Made by a program: the position numbers and the translations under genes. From NCBI GenBank assembly GCA_947176055.1, contig CAMWPE010000019.1, positions 1-18,347 of the forward strand: a DNA stretch of 18,347 nt. The letters are read 5' to 3'. Below, one piece after another: positions 7,368 through 13,871 of the stretch; the stretch's first letter is position 1, and each line of letters starts with the position of its first letter. Below the pieces are notes generated by a model, which saw nothing but the letters and a program-made list of their open reading frames with translations, was not told where the DNA came from and searched no databases. The stretch is from an uncultured Desulfovibrio sp. (GTDB taxonomy: Bacteria; Desulfobacterota; Desulfovibrionia; Desulfovibrionales; Desulfovibrionaceae).

Positions 7368-7659
7368 TCCATTCCTTTCCTGAGGCGTTTTTAATGAACG
7401 CGACTCAGCCGCTATTTCCGTTTCAAGGCCCGGCGCGACCGACTTTCGCGTCCGCTTCCGCGAATATGGCGACGTCGGAAAAAAGTTTTCCGGATACCGC
7501 TTTTTTTGAAAAAGATAATTTAGCCCAAATTTTTCTAAAAAAAAAGACTTGAAACGGGCAATTTATTACTTGATAACCATCGGAGTCAGTCGCGCGCCGA
7601 GGGCGCGGCTACCCGTTCCGGTCTTTCCGGCGACGCCATATCTAAAAACGGGATAAACG
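7368..7659. other. Divergent intergenic region between liv operon and MscS gene
   Basis: This 292-base stretch contains no convincing gene. It holds the SD of livK at its left end, an AT-rich middle (7500-7560) where both promoters probably lie, a candidate plus-strand promoter, and a GC hairpin in the leader of the channel gene. I could not identify a convincing minus-strand promoter for the liv operon. Confidence 0.6.
7549..7577 (+). promoter_or_regulatory. Candidate sigma-70 promoter of the MscS-type gene
   Basis: TTGAAA (7549-7554) and GATAAC (7572-7577) are 17 bases apart. A start near 7584 would leave a leader of about 75 bases containing a GC-rich hairpin. Confidence 0.5.
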
Positions 7660-8850
7660 ATGACAATCGAAACGCTAAAGGCTTATCTGGAATATTTTGA
7701 TCTCAAACAATTTTTCGAAAATAATTCTCCAATCAGGCTTTTGCTGATTCTAGGCATAATGTGCGCGATGTTTATCGCCGCGCATTTCCTCTGCCGCTTT
7801 TTCGAAAAAAGGCTGGAGCGATATATCGGCGAGAAAACCCAGACAGGCGGCAAAACCGCCGGCGGCTCGCCGGCCCTCCCCGCGATAGATTTTGTCATGT
7901 TCGAGCGGGTAATGAAGGACACCCGCCGCATTTTGAACCTGCTCATAGTATACTGGGGATTGAGCCGACTGGAAATCAACGCGGCTTACGCCGAAGCCAT
8001 CCGCGTCATATTCACGGCCGTGTGTATCTGGGCGACCATAGAATTTTTCCTTGCCTTTGTGCCATTTAATATCGATATCTATCTGCGCAGACGCGAAAAG
8101 ACGCTGCAGACCTCTCAAAGCCGCTCCCTCATGCCCATTATCAAGGGCGTCATCTGGGCGGTTGGTCTCACATTCCTCCTTGATAATCTCGGTTTTCACG
8201 TCTCGACCATCATCGCCGGCCTCGGAATCGTCGGCGTGGCGGTAGGTCTGGCCGGTCAGGCTATTCTGGCGGATTTTTTTAGCTATATAGTCATACTGCT
8301 CGATAAGCCTTTCAAGATTGGCGACTATGTGGAGCTGACCGACGGTCGCGCCGGCGATGTCGAATACATGGGTCCTAAAACCACGCATTTGCGCAATCTA
8401 AACGACGATCTGATTATCTGCGCCAATTCGGAGATGACCAAAGGCGTCCTCGTCAACCAGGGCAGCATTCACGAGAGAATTGTCATCACTCAAATCGGAG
8501 TGGAATACTCCACTCCCATTGAAAAGCTGAAAAATATGTCCGATCTATTGCGGGAGATAATCGGCGCCTTCCCCCAATGCAGTTTTGATCGCGCCTGCAT
8601 GCTTAATTTCGGAGCCTCGGCGCTGCAATTTCAGCTTATCTATCTTGTCAGCGAGCAACGCGGGGGCATCAAGGCGTTCATGAACACTCGCTCGCAAGTC
8701 AATATCGCCATACTCGAGCGCTTTAACAAGGAAGGGATAAGCATGGCTTACAACACCGAGCATGTCCTGCTCACCAATCTGAACAGCCAGCCGTCTCCCC
8801 CTCCTGTTTCGACGGACTCGAAAGGAATAGCGGAGAAAAAGGAAGCGTAG
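7660..8850 (+). CDS. Small-conductance mechanosensitive channel, MscS family
   Basis: A 396-residue inner-membrane channel that opens on membrane tension to release solutes in osmotic downshock. Hydrophobic segments lie at ~25-47, ~88-104, ~113-136 and ~157-178. The pore helix follows: STIIAGLGIVGVAVGLAGQ (182-200), with the Gly/Ala packing pattern of TM3, then AILADFFSYIVILLDKPFKIGDYV (201-224), the hallmark of the family. The beta domain (~215-280) contains GPKTTHLRNLNDDLIICANSE and the cytoplasmic vestibule continues to ~375. There are about four to five membrane segments, one or two more than E. coli MscS, and a linker at 56-75. The tail after ~377 is low in complexity (SQPSPPPVSTDSKG). 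GGGAT upstream is a modest SD. It stands alone, ended by the terminator at 8875-8900. Confidence 0.95.
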   Translation: MTIETLKAYLEYFDLKQFFENNSPIRLLLILGIMCAMFIAAHFLCRFFEKRLERYIGEKTQTGGKTAGGSPALPAIDFVMFERVMKDTRRILNLLIVYWGLSRLEINAAYAEAIRVIFTAVCIWATIEFFLAFVPFNIDIYLRRREKTLQTSQSRSLMPIIKGVIWAVGLTFLLDNLGFHVSTIIAGLGIVGVAVGLAGQAILADFFSYIVILLDKPFKIGDYVELTDGRAGDVEYMGPKTTHLRNLNDDLIICANSEMTKGVLVNQGSIHERIVITQIGVEYSTPIEKLKNMSDLLREIIGAFPQCSFDRACMLNFGASALQFQLIYLVSEQRGGIKAFMNTRSQVNIAILERFNKEGISMAYNTEHVLLTNLNSQPSPPPVSTDSKGIAEKKEA

Positions 8851-8870
8851 TTCCCCGTTTTAAGGCAAAT

Positions 8871-8905
8871 AAAAAAAGGACAGGCGAACGCCTGTCCTTT
8901 CGTCT
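8871..8905. terminator. Strong bidirectional Rho-independent terminator
   Basis: A perfect 11-bp stem, AAAGGACAGGC (8875-8885) with GCCTGTCCTTT (8890-8900), closes a GAAC tetraloop. Plus-strand transcripts see TTTCGTCTTT after it; minus-strand transcripts see TTTTTTT. It lies between the convergent ends of the MscS gene and the muramidase/glycosyltransferase unit and can serve both. Confidence 0.9.
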
Positions 8906-8956
8906 TTGGTCAAAATATCGGTAGGTTCCGGCGCGAATCGTCGCCGGGATCGCCGG

Positions 8957-9280
8957 TTATTGCAGAGCCTGATTGACGGCCATATGATAGCCCTGGATTC
9001 TCTTTTTCTCCTTACGGGAACGGCAAAGACGCTCGCGTATGGTTTCCTGGGCCGCCTTGGCTATGGAAGTAAGTTGTCTTTGCAATTCGGCGAGCTTGCC
9101 CACGCGGCTCTTGCACTCTCCCCTGTCCGCGGAGCCAAGAAGATCCCACGCCATGCCAGTTATTTCTCCTCTTTTGGCGGCGAGATCGATGGCTTCTTCA
9201 TAGGAGCCTACCTCGAGAGCCATCTTTTCCTTGCGGGCCAAATCCAGCGCTTCGTCAAGCAGAGCGATTCCGTCGCGCAT
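8957..9280 (-). CDS. Small helical protein, possible secretion/flagellar chaperone (unrecognised)
   Basis: A 107-residue protein. I place the start at the ATG at 9280 because AAAGGAGGAG lies at ideal distance; the longer open frame back to 9361 would overlap the preceding gene. It is almost wholly alpha-helical by pattern: residues 1-40 carry heptad-like leucines (LLDEALDLARKEKMALEVGSYEEA), followed by a second long helix (~56-95) and a basic tail (RSRKEKKRIQGYHMAV). The layout 'LLxxExxAL..GxxEExxxLxxKR' resembles FlgN- and FliT-type flagellar chaperones, but that pattern is generic. It follows the 200-residue gene by 17 bases and is the last gene of the unit. Function unproven. Confidence 0.6.
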   Translation of the reverse strand: MRDGIALLDEALDLARKEKMALEVGSYEEAIDLAAKRGEITGMAWDLLGSADRGECKSRVGKLAELQRQLTSIAKAAQETIRERLCRSRKEKKRIQGYHMAVNQALQ

Positions 9281-9297
9281 AGCGTCTCCTCCTTTAA

Positions 9298-9900
9298 TTA
9301 ACCTTTCGCGGCTTCGAGTTGGGCGCGAATCTTTTCGCCTACGGTTCGCCATTCTTCGCAAGCGGGAACAAATTCAAATTCGAGCAGATCGGATAGAAGA
9401 ATCCAGTCCTCGTTTTCCATCACTTCGCTCATTTCCGAAAGCAAATCGGAAAACTTTTCCGTTCTGCGGGCGAAATCCTCGTCCGCGCCGCCCAGAAAGC
9501 GATCGCGCAGATGCGAAAGCATGCCCATGAAATCGCGGGTAACATCCAGCAGATCCTGGAAGAGCTCCAGCGCCTCGGATTGTTTGGATTCGCGAAGCAG
9601 ACGGGCCACATTGGTCGCCCCGCCGGCCATCATTTTAGCCACCTTGGGCATCTCGGCCGCGACCTTTACGGCCATGTCCGCGGCCGGCTCCGATCTCACC
9701 TCGACGGATTCCAGACTGGCGGATTCCATATCTTCCGCCTGATGCGGATATATTTCGGAAAAATTCTCATTATTCACTATGACGTCGGTGATGACGCGTC
9801 CTTGCATGCTGTCGTCGTCCCTAACGCTCGCCAGAATTTCTTCCAGATTCGCAAAATCCGAAATTTTCTTTTCGCTTTTGCGTCCGTCGACTATGATCAT
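9298..9900 (-). CDS. Unrecognised acidic two-domain protein
   Basis: A 200-residue protein I do not recognise. AAGGAGCGG just upstream gives a strong start. Residues 1-70 alternate short hydrophobic strands and polar turns (MIIVDGRKSEKKISDF..., VITDVIVNNENFSEIYP, ASLESVEVRSEP), suggesting a small beta-rich domain, perhaps ubiquitin-like in layout. Residues ~75-198 are helical: an alanine-rich helix (AVKVAAEMPKVAKMM), one around SEALELFQDLLDVTRDFMGML, and two acidic helices ending ISDLLEFEFVP-like. No membrane segment or signal is present, so it should be cytoplasmic. It lies 78 bases after the glycosyltransferase gene and 17 bases before the small helical protein; the constant company suggests a shared task with them. 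Confidence 0.7.
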   Translation of the reverse strand: MIIVDGRKSEKKISDFANLEEILASVRDDDSMQGRVITDVIVNNENFSEIYPHQAEDMESASLESVEVRSEPAADMAVKVAAEMPKVAKMMAGGATNVARLLRESKQSEALELFQDLLDVTRDFMGMLSHLRDRFLGGADEDFARRTEKFSDLLSEMSEVMENEDWILLSDLLEFEFVPACEEWRTVGEKIRAQLEAAKG

Positions 9901-9978
9901 ATTCCGCTCCTTAAGGGAAATAATTGCCGATAAAGGTATTTATTTAATTGTTATATGCAATATCCGGGCCGCGCGGCG

Positions 9979-11586
9979 TTACCCATTCGGCCCGGGTTTT
10001 TCAAGAGCGTTCGCCAATTCCGTTATGGCCCGGGACATGAGCGTTAGATCCTTGAGAAACAGATCGAGACGCCCTGCCTGACTTTGGCGAAATTCGCGCC
10101 AGAAGGCGGCGAACAGGGATAACTCTTCGCGCTGTTCAAACAATATTTGCGCTCTCTCGCAGTTTCGCAACAGAAGTTTCCCCGCTTGCGGATTGCGCGA
10201 CGCCAACGCTCCGCATTCGCGGGCGGATTCCAGAACCGAGGCCGCTTCGCGCAGAACGGAGATTGTGTCTTTTGAGACCGGATCGGGCGGTAGATCCTCC
10301 CGCGCGTCTTCTAGAGCGGAGCTTTTGCCCAAGGTCGCCGCGTCGAGCAATTTGCCCCAGAAACGGCGTTGCCACCGCGTCCAGGCTCCGCCGCGGGTTT
10401 TGTTCGCGCCCGCGATTTTCTTTAGCGCGGCGCGTCCGTCCTCGTCGCGACAGGTCTCCCAGACGCGACAAGACTCGTCGAGATTTCCGGTTACGCCATG
10501 ACGCCAGTCGCCTTTTTCCAGTTTTGCGTAAACCAGATTCGCGACGTCGTCCGGGCGGAATGTCTCGCGGCATTTTTCCGAGAATTGGCAAGAGGAGCCG
10601 AAGGAGCAAGGATGGCAATCCAGACCTGGCTCGAGGCAACAGCAACCAGGCAAAAGAGGCCCGGTGTCCCAGGGCTGGGCCGTTGCCATAAAAAACGCCA
10701 GACTGGGAACTCCCACGCCCGACGCCAGGTGCATAGTGCCTGTGTCGTTGGTTACAAGGAGGCGCGTTTCGCGAAGCAGGGCCGCGAGACGGGGCAGATC
10801 CGTAGCCCCGACGGCGTTAATGAAAGGATGCGAGGCCAGCTTTCCGTACTCTTCGCCAAGGGATTTTTCGCCGGTTGATCCCAGCAGGACAGGCATAATT
10901 TTTTTATCTTGCCAGAGGCGGTCGCCCAGGGCGGAGAAATTTTTTACCGGCCAACGCCGCCTTTCCTCGCTCGCTCCCAGCTGAAAACCGACAAAAGCGC
11001 CAGGCTTCTCCCGCGCGCCCTCCGAGAGGAAATTTTTGGCCCAGGCTGAGGATTGTCCGTCCGGTTGGCGCAGGCTAATATCGGCGTCCGCGCCGTTTAT
11101 GAGGGACACGCCAAGCCCGGTTGTCATATCCGCGACGTTAAAAGGCGAATTGCCGCGCTTTTGAGCCGCCGCCGCGAAAAAAGACGCCCAGACCCCGCTG
11201 TTTACCCCATAGCCGAATTCGTCCAGCCCAAAACCCAGAATCGGAATCCGGTCGCCTGCGATTAATTTGCTTAATAAACGAGCGGAAAGCGTCGGAGTGA
11301 GGTTGATAATGTAATCCGGATTAAATTCGGCCCTTACGCGACCGGTCAAACTCAAGGTTTCTTCAAGGGCGCGACTCCAGACGCCGTCGGTTCCGGCGCG
11401 AAGCCTGGCGCCAGGCAAAGGGGCGAAATAATCGAGATCGCGCAAAAGACCGGTCGCCGCGCCAAAATTCTCCAGCGCGAGCAAACCGGTCCTGTATCCG
11501 GCCGAATGCAGGGCATTAATCAGCGGTTGCGTCTGCAACAGATCGCCAAGCCGCGTCAAATTGCATAATAGTACGTTTCCGCCCAT
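9979..11586 (-). CDS. Glycosyltransferase family 9 (heptosyltransferase-like) with C-terminal extension
   Basis: A 535-residue protein. Residues 1-355 are a GT-B glycosyltransferase of family 9 (ADP-heptose:LPS heptosyltransferase type): the N-terminal VLLCNLTRLGDLLQTQPL (5-22) is the acceptor-side signature, GFQLGASEERRRWPVKNFSAL (200-220) the start of the nucleotide-sugar domain, and VTNDTGTMHLASGVGVPSL (278-296) the donor-binding signature. A Cys-rich stretch (315-339, with C324xxC327) is common in this family. Residues ~360-535 are an additional, mainly helical region not part of the family; its last third is rich in leucine (SLFAAFWREFRQSQ). The start lies 3 bases after the muramidase stop, so translation is probably coupled. 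GT9 enzymes add heptose to LPS core, but relatives outside LPS loci act on other surface targets; the company here fits flagellar or protein glycosylation as a hypothesis. Confidence 0.9.
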   Translation of the reverse strand: MGGNVLLCNLTRLGDLLQTQPLINALHSAGYRTGLLALENFGAATGLLRDLDYFAPLPGARLRAGTDGVWSRALEETLSLTGRVRAEFNPDYIINLTPTLSARLLSKLIAGDRIPILGFGLDEFGYGVNSGVWASFFAAAAQKRGNSPFNVADMTTGLGVSLINGADADISLRQPDGQSSAWAKNFLSEGAREKPGAFVGFQLGASEERRRWPVKNFSALGDRLWQDKKIMPVLLGSTGEKSLGEEYGKLASHPFINAVGATDLPRLAALLRETRLLVTNDTGTMHLASGVGVPSLAFFMATAQPWDTGPLLPGCCCLEPGLDCHPCSFGSSCQFSEKCRETFRPDDVANLVYAKLEKGDWRHGVTGNLDESCRVWETCRDEDGRAALKKIAGANKTRGGAWTRWQRRFWGKLLDAATLGKSSALEDAREDLPPDPVSKDTISVLREAASVLESARECGALASRNPQAGKLLLRNCERAQILFEQREELSLFAAFWREFRQSQAGRLDLFLKDLTLMSRAITELANALEKPGPNG

Positions 11587-11589
11587 TCA

Positions 11590-12684
11590 TCAGGCCACTT
11601 TGGCCGCGCCCTGACCATTGAGCATGCTCAAGGCCATTTGTCTTTCCTCGCGGAATCTGCCGCGCACCGCGTCCCGCACTTGTTGGGTGGAGGAGCCGAA
11701 TTGTCCGGCGCGCACATTATATACATTGGTTATCATCTTGCGTTCGTAGGAAGCTTCTTTCGCGGCTCCGCTCATGGAATCGGCCTTGGCGAAAATGCGC
11801 GCCGCCCCCGCGGGACCGTGTTGAACGGCGGTGCTCCAGATAACCTCGCGCATGGCCGCCGAAAGATTGGACGCGTCGATGCCCGTATTTTCGGCGATGG
11901 CGCTCAAGGCGGGTTTATAATGGGTTTCGCTTATATAGGCTTCCTGGAGCCGCTCGAATCGCTCCGGTTGTTCCTTCGCTATGGCGCGCCACTCGTTGGG
12001 CATCGCTCCCCGTCGCGAGCCAGTGTTGGCCGGACCGGCCTTGCGCAGACGGCTGGCGAGATCTGGCGCCTCGTTATCGAGGAATGCCAGAAATGATTTC
12101 ATGCTGCCTACCTTGGACGCGATCTGGTATTTGCCATAAGACGTGCCGCCCGTGCTATCGTAGCCTATGGCGGCGATGCCGTCCGAGCCGGATTCGAATT
12201 TCGCGGACAATTTGCCCAGCCCGGAGGAGTCGACATTCTGACGCTTGCGGGACGAAGTCGCCCGCTCGACTCTGTCGACGCGCGGGGCCGTCCGGATATA
12301 ATCGGTTTTATTCAGCGCGAAACCGCGGCCGTTGTCCGCCGCGGCTATGGTCCGCAGATTAGCGGCCGAGTCCAGGTTGGCGCTCGCGGCGGAGCGCGCG
12401 GGCGTATTGAATGTTTGCATTCGCAACATATCGTTGGGAGAGCGGCCGGCTAGAAGGGAGCCGCGCAACGGTATTCCGGCGGACAAGGTCGTCCGGCCGG
12501 CCGGCGACTGGATTTTTCCGGCGGATTCGGCGTTTTTGCTCCCCGAGCTGTTCTGCGCTTCCCTTTCCCGATCCATGACGGACGCGAAGGAGGCGCCGGT
12601 CGCGGTCTTTGCCCTGGATGTCCGAGCGGAGAGGCGGGAAGTTTTCGCGTCGCTCGCGGGCATTGAAATAGTAGGCTGGGACAT
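11590..12684 (-). CDS. Protein with C-terminal VgrG3-like lysozyme (muramidase) domain
   Basis: A 364-residue protein. I choose the ATG at 12684 because CAGGAGGATAAT precedes it; an in-frame ATG at 12810 lacks such a site. Residues 1-150 are Ser/Ala/Arg-rich and look disordered; no signal peptide or TM is present. Residues ~155-345 resemble the peptidoglycan-cleaving C-terminal domain of type VI spike protein VgrG3 and related phage-type lysozymes: LSAKFESGSDG (159-169) with Glu164 as probable catalytic acid, GGTSYGKYQIAS (179-190), NEWRAIAKEQPERFERLQ (230-247), ISETHYKPAL (251-260) and EVIWSTAVQHG (280-290). No VgrG spike region exists here. It is the first gene of the unit under a candidate sigma-54 promoter. 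It may cut peptidoglycan during assembly of an envelope-spanning machine, exported by that machine; this is inference. Confidence 0.75.
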   Translation of the reverse strand: MSQPTISMPASDAKTSRLSARTSRAKTATGASFASVMDREREAQNSSGSKNAESAGKIQSPAGRTTLSAGIPLRGSLLAGRSPNDMLRMQTFNTPARSAASANLDSAANLRTIAAADNGRGFALNKTDYIRTAPRVDRVERATSSRKRQNVDSSGLGKLSAKFESGSDGIAAIGYDSTGGTSYGKYQIASKVGSMKSFLAFLDNEAPDLASRLRKAGPANTGSRRGAMPNEWRAIAKEQPERFERLQEAYISETHYKPALSAIAENTGIDASNLSAAMREVIWSTAVQHGPAGAARIFAKADSMSGAAKEASYERKMITNVYNVRAGQFGSSTQQVRDAVRGRFREERQMALSMLNGQGAAKVA

Positions 12685-12872
12685 ATTATCCTCCTGGAAT
12701 GAACGGCGACTCGCGACGTTCATAGCGGATCTCTTGACTATCTTTTTCTCGTAATAAATTTTTCTTATCCGCCGCGCGAACAAAAAATCGGGTGTTCGCG
12801 ACGCGGGCAAACTTGAGCGATCGGCGCGATAATCGCGGAATCAAAAAAAGCGTCTGTCTGCGACTATGCGCA

Positions 12873-12888
12873 AGCAAATATAATGCCA
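12873..12888 (-). promoter_or_regulatory. Sigma-54 (-24/-12) promoter of the muramidase unit
   Basis: On the minus strand the bases TGGCATTATATTTGCT match the sigma-54 consensus TGGCAC-N5-TTGCW with the GG and GC elements correctly spaced; only the C of TGGCAC is changed to T. The predicted start is near 12862, giving a leader of ~178 bases to the ATG at 12684. Such promoters need an enhancer-binding ATPase; I did not identify its binding site. Confidence 0.65.
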
Positions 12889-13035
12889 CGCGCTTATAAG
12901 CGGCGAGCGGCGGGATTTCGGGGGTCGCGAGTCAGCTTTTGTCAGAATAGCGACGATCAGTGGGATGACGGCGGGAGACGGAAATAGATCCGGATCGGGT
13001 CCGGCAAGGATCCGCAGAGAGCGTTTAGTCGGCAA

Positions 13036-13064
13036 TTAAAGGCCGGGGGGAAAACCGGCCCCGC
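13036..13064 (-). terminator. Candidate terminator of the TraT-like gene
   Basis: On the minus strand GGCCGG (13060-13055) pairs with CCGGCC (13046-13041) across an 8-base loop and is followed by TTTAATT. It lies 40-70 bases past the stop of the TraT-like gene. The T-run is short, so efficiency is uncertain. Confidence 0.45.
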
Positions 13065-13104
13065 GAAACTCGGATCCAGCTTCCCCGCTCGATGAGCAAG
13101 TTTT

Positions 13105-13716
13105 TTAATCTTCGCTATGGGGGGTCAGGACGTTTCGCAACTCCTCCGCCAAGGCAGAATAAAAAAGGCGATCGTTGGCCGGAGCGTCGTCGCCCTCCAG
13201 AAGCAAGCCCACGCGCGTCTGGCCGCTATCGAGAGCGTTGCGCGCGGAAATATTTTGCAATCTTTCGCGAGAGGGACGTTTAGCCGTAGGCACATTGCGC
13301 TGAACCAGAATCATGTCGGCCAGGAGCGCCCTGGCTCCGGAGCCTGAAAAATTCGCTTCGCCCCCGTAGCCAGCGCGGACCAGGTCCTGGAAAACGCGCG
13401 GATCAACCTTGCCGTCCTTGATTATATTGATATGCAATATATAGCCGGCCTTACTGGGCGAATCGGTAATCTCGAAGTTTTCGCTCCGGATAGCGTCGAT
13501 AATCTCCTCCGGCGTGACGGAGAGGGGCCCCGAAGGATCGCGCGCGTCGATATAAATGACGCGGGGCACATCCCTTTTTATGGACATGAAGAGACTGCCG
13601 GAATGATATTTTTCCACGCTCCCGTCCGGCCCTTCCTCGCCGGAGCGCGCGCATCCGCCCATTGCCAGAAAAACGAAAAACGCCGGCAAAACCAGACTTT
13701 TTATCCATGCGCGCAT
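13105..13716 (-). CDS. TraT-like lipoprotein
   Basis: A 203-residue lipoprotein started at the ATG at 13716, which GGGAGGAAATT precedes; the frame is open to 13842 but lacks an SD there. The signal ends AMGGC with Cys22 as lipid site. The mature part lines up with TraT (surface exclusion / complement resistance): PRVIYIDARDPSG (51-63) with VFLQIKNTSD, EEIIDAIRSENFEITDSPSKAGYIL (69-93) with the IxxAVKAKGYxVxxSPxxAxY segment, GYGG (~115-118) with GYEGAA, then ADMILVQRNVPTAKR (~130-145) with MITDVQIAERTKA. The glycine-rich hydrophobic stretch that follows GYEGAA in TraT is largely absent. TraT forms outer-membrane oligomers; whether this shortened form does is unclear. It is divergent from topA, with no conjugation gene nearby. 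Confidence 0.65.
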   Translation of the reverse strand: MRAWIKSLVLPAFFVFLAMGGCARSGEEGPDGSVEKYHSGSLFMSIKRDVPRVIYIDARDPSGPLSVTPEEIIDAIRSENFEITDSPSKAGYILHINIIKDGKVDPRVFQDLVRAGYGGEANFSGSGARALLADMILVQRNVPTAKRPSRERLQNISARNALDSGQTRVGLLLEGDDAPANDRLFYSALAEELRNVLTPHSED

Positions 13717-13808
13717 AATTTCCTCCCACCGAATTTTGGCGCCCTGCGCGACGCGCCGGGAGATCTTCCATCCTTTTCGCGCGTCCCGGAGCTGGACAAA
13801 CCGGAGAC

Positions 13809-13836
13809 TTGACCTTATCGCCAGATAAAGTATTTT
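13809..13836 (+). promoter_or_regulatory. Candidate topA promoter with embedded inverted repeat
   Basis: TTGACC (13809-13814) and TATTTT (13831-13836) are 16 bases apart. The spacer contains TTATC-GCCA-GATAA (13815-13828), an inverted repeat that a repressor could occupy. The predicted start is near 13843, about 30 bases before the ATG. Confidence 0.45.
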
Positions 13837-13871
13837 CGGCAAAAACGACTATTGATCCGCGCGAGGACGGA

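Larger units (their letters stand above)
12685..13104. other. Intergenic region upstream of the muramidase unit
   Basis: About 420 bases without a credible gene; two short minus-strand open frames here lack SD sequences and composition of a real gene. It holds a sigma-54-type promoter (12873-12888), a 13-base palindrome CGCGATAATCGCG (12825-12837) just downstream of the predicted start, a leader of ~178 bases, and the probable terminator of the TraT-like gene. Confidence 0.6.

Noticed and set aside
9926..9933. GCCGATAA, a perfect sigma-28 (FliA) -10 box on the plus strand
   Set aside because: No TAAA box lies 15 bases upstream, and it points into the antisense of the glycosyltransferase gene, with no plus-strand gene to drive.
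12815..12835. Sigma-28-like GCCGATCG on the minus strand upstream of the muramidase gene
   Set aside because: Two mismatches in the -10 and no -35 at the right distance; the sigma-54 site is much better.
12841..13035. 64-codon minus-strand open frame upstream of the muramidase unit
   Set aside because: No SD, arginine/proline-rich composition, and it covers the sigma-54 promoter.
13086..13108. Small hairpin GCTC-GAT-GAGC followed by TTTTTT on the plus strand
   Set aside because: The stem is only four base pairs and no plus-strand gene ends upstream.
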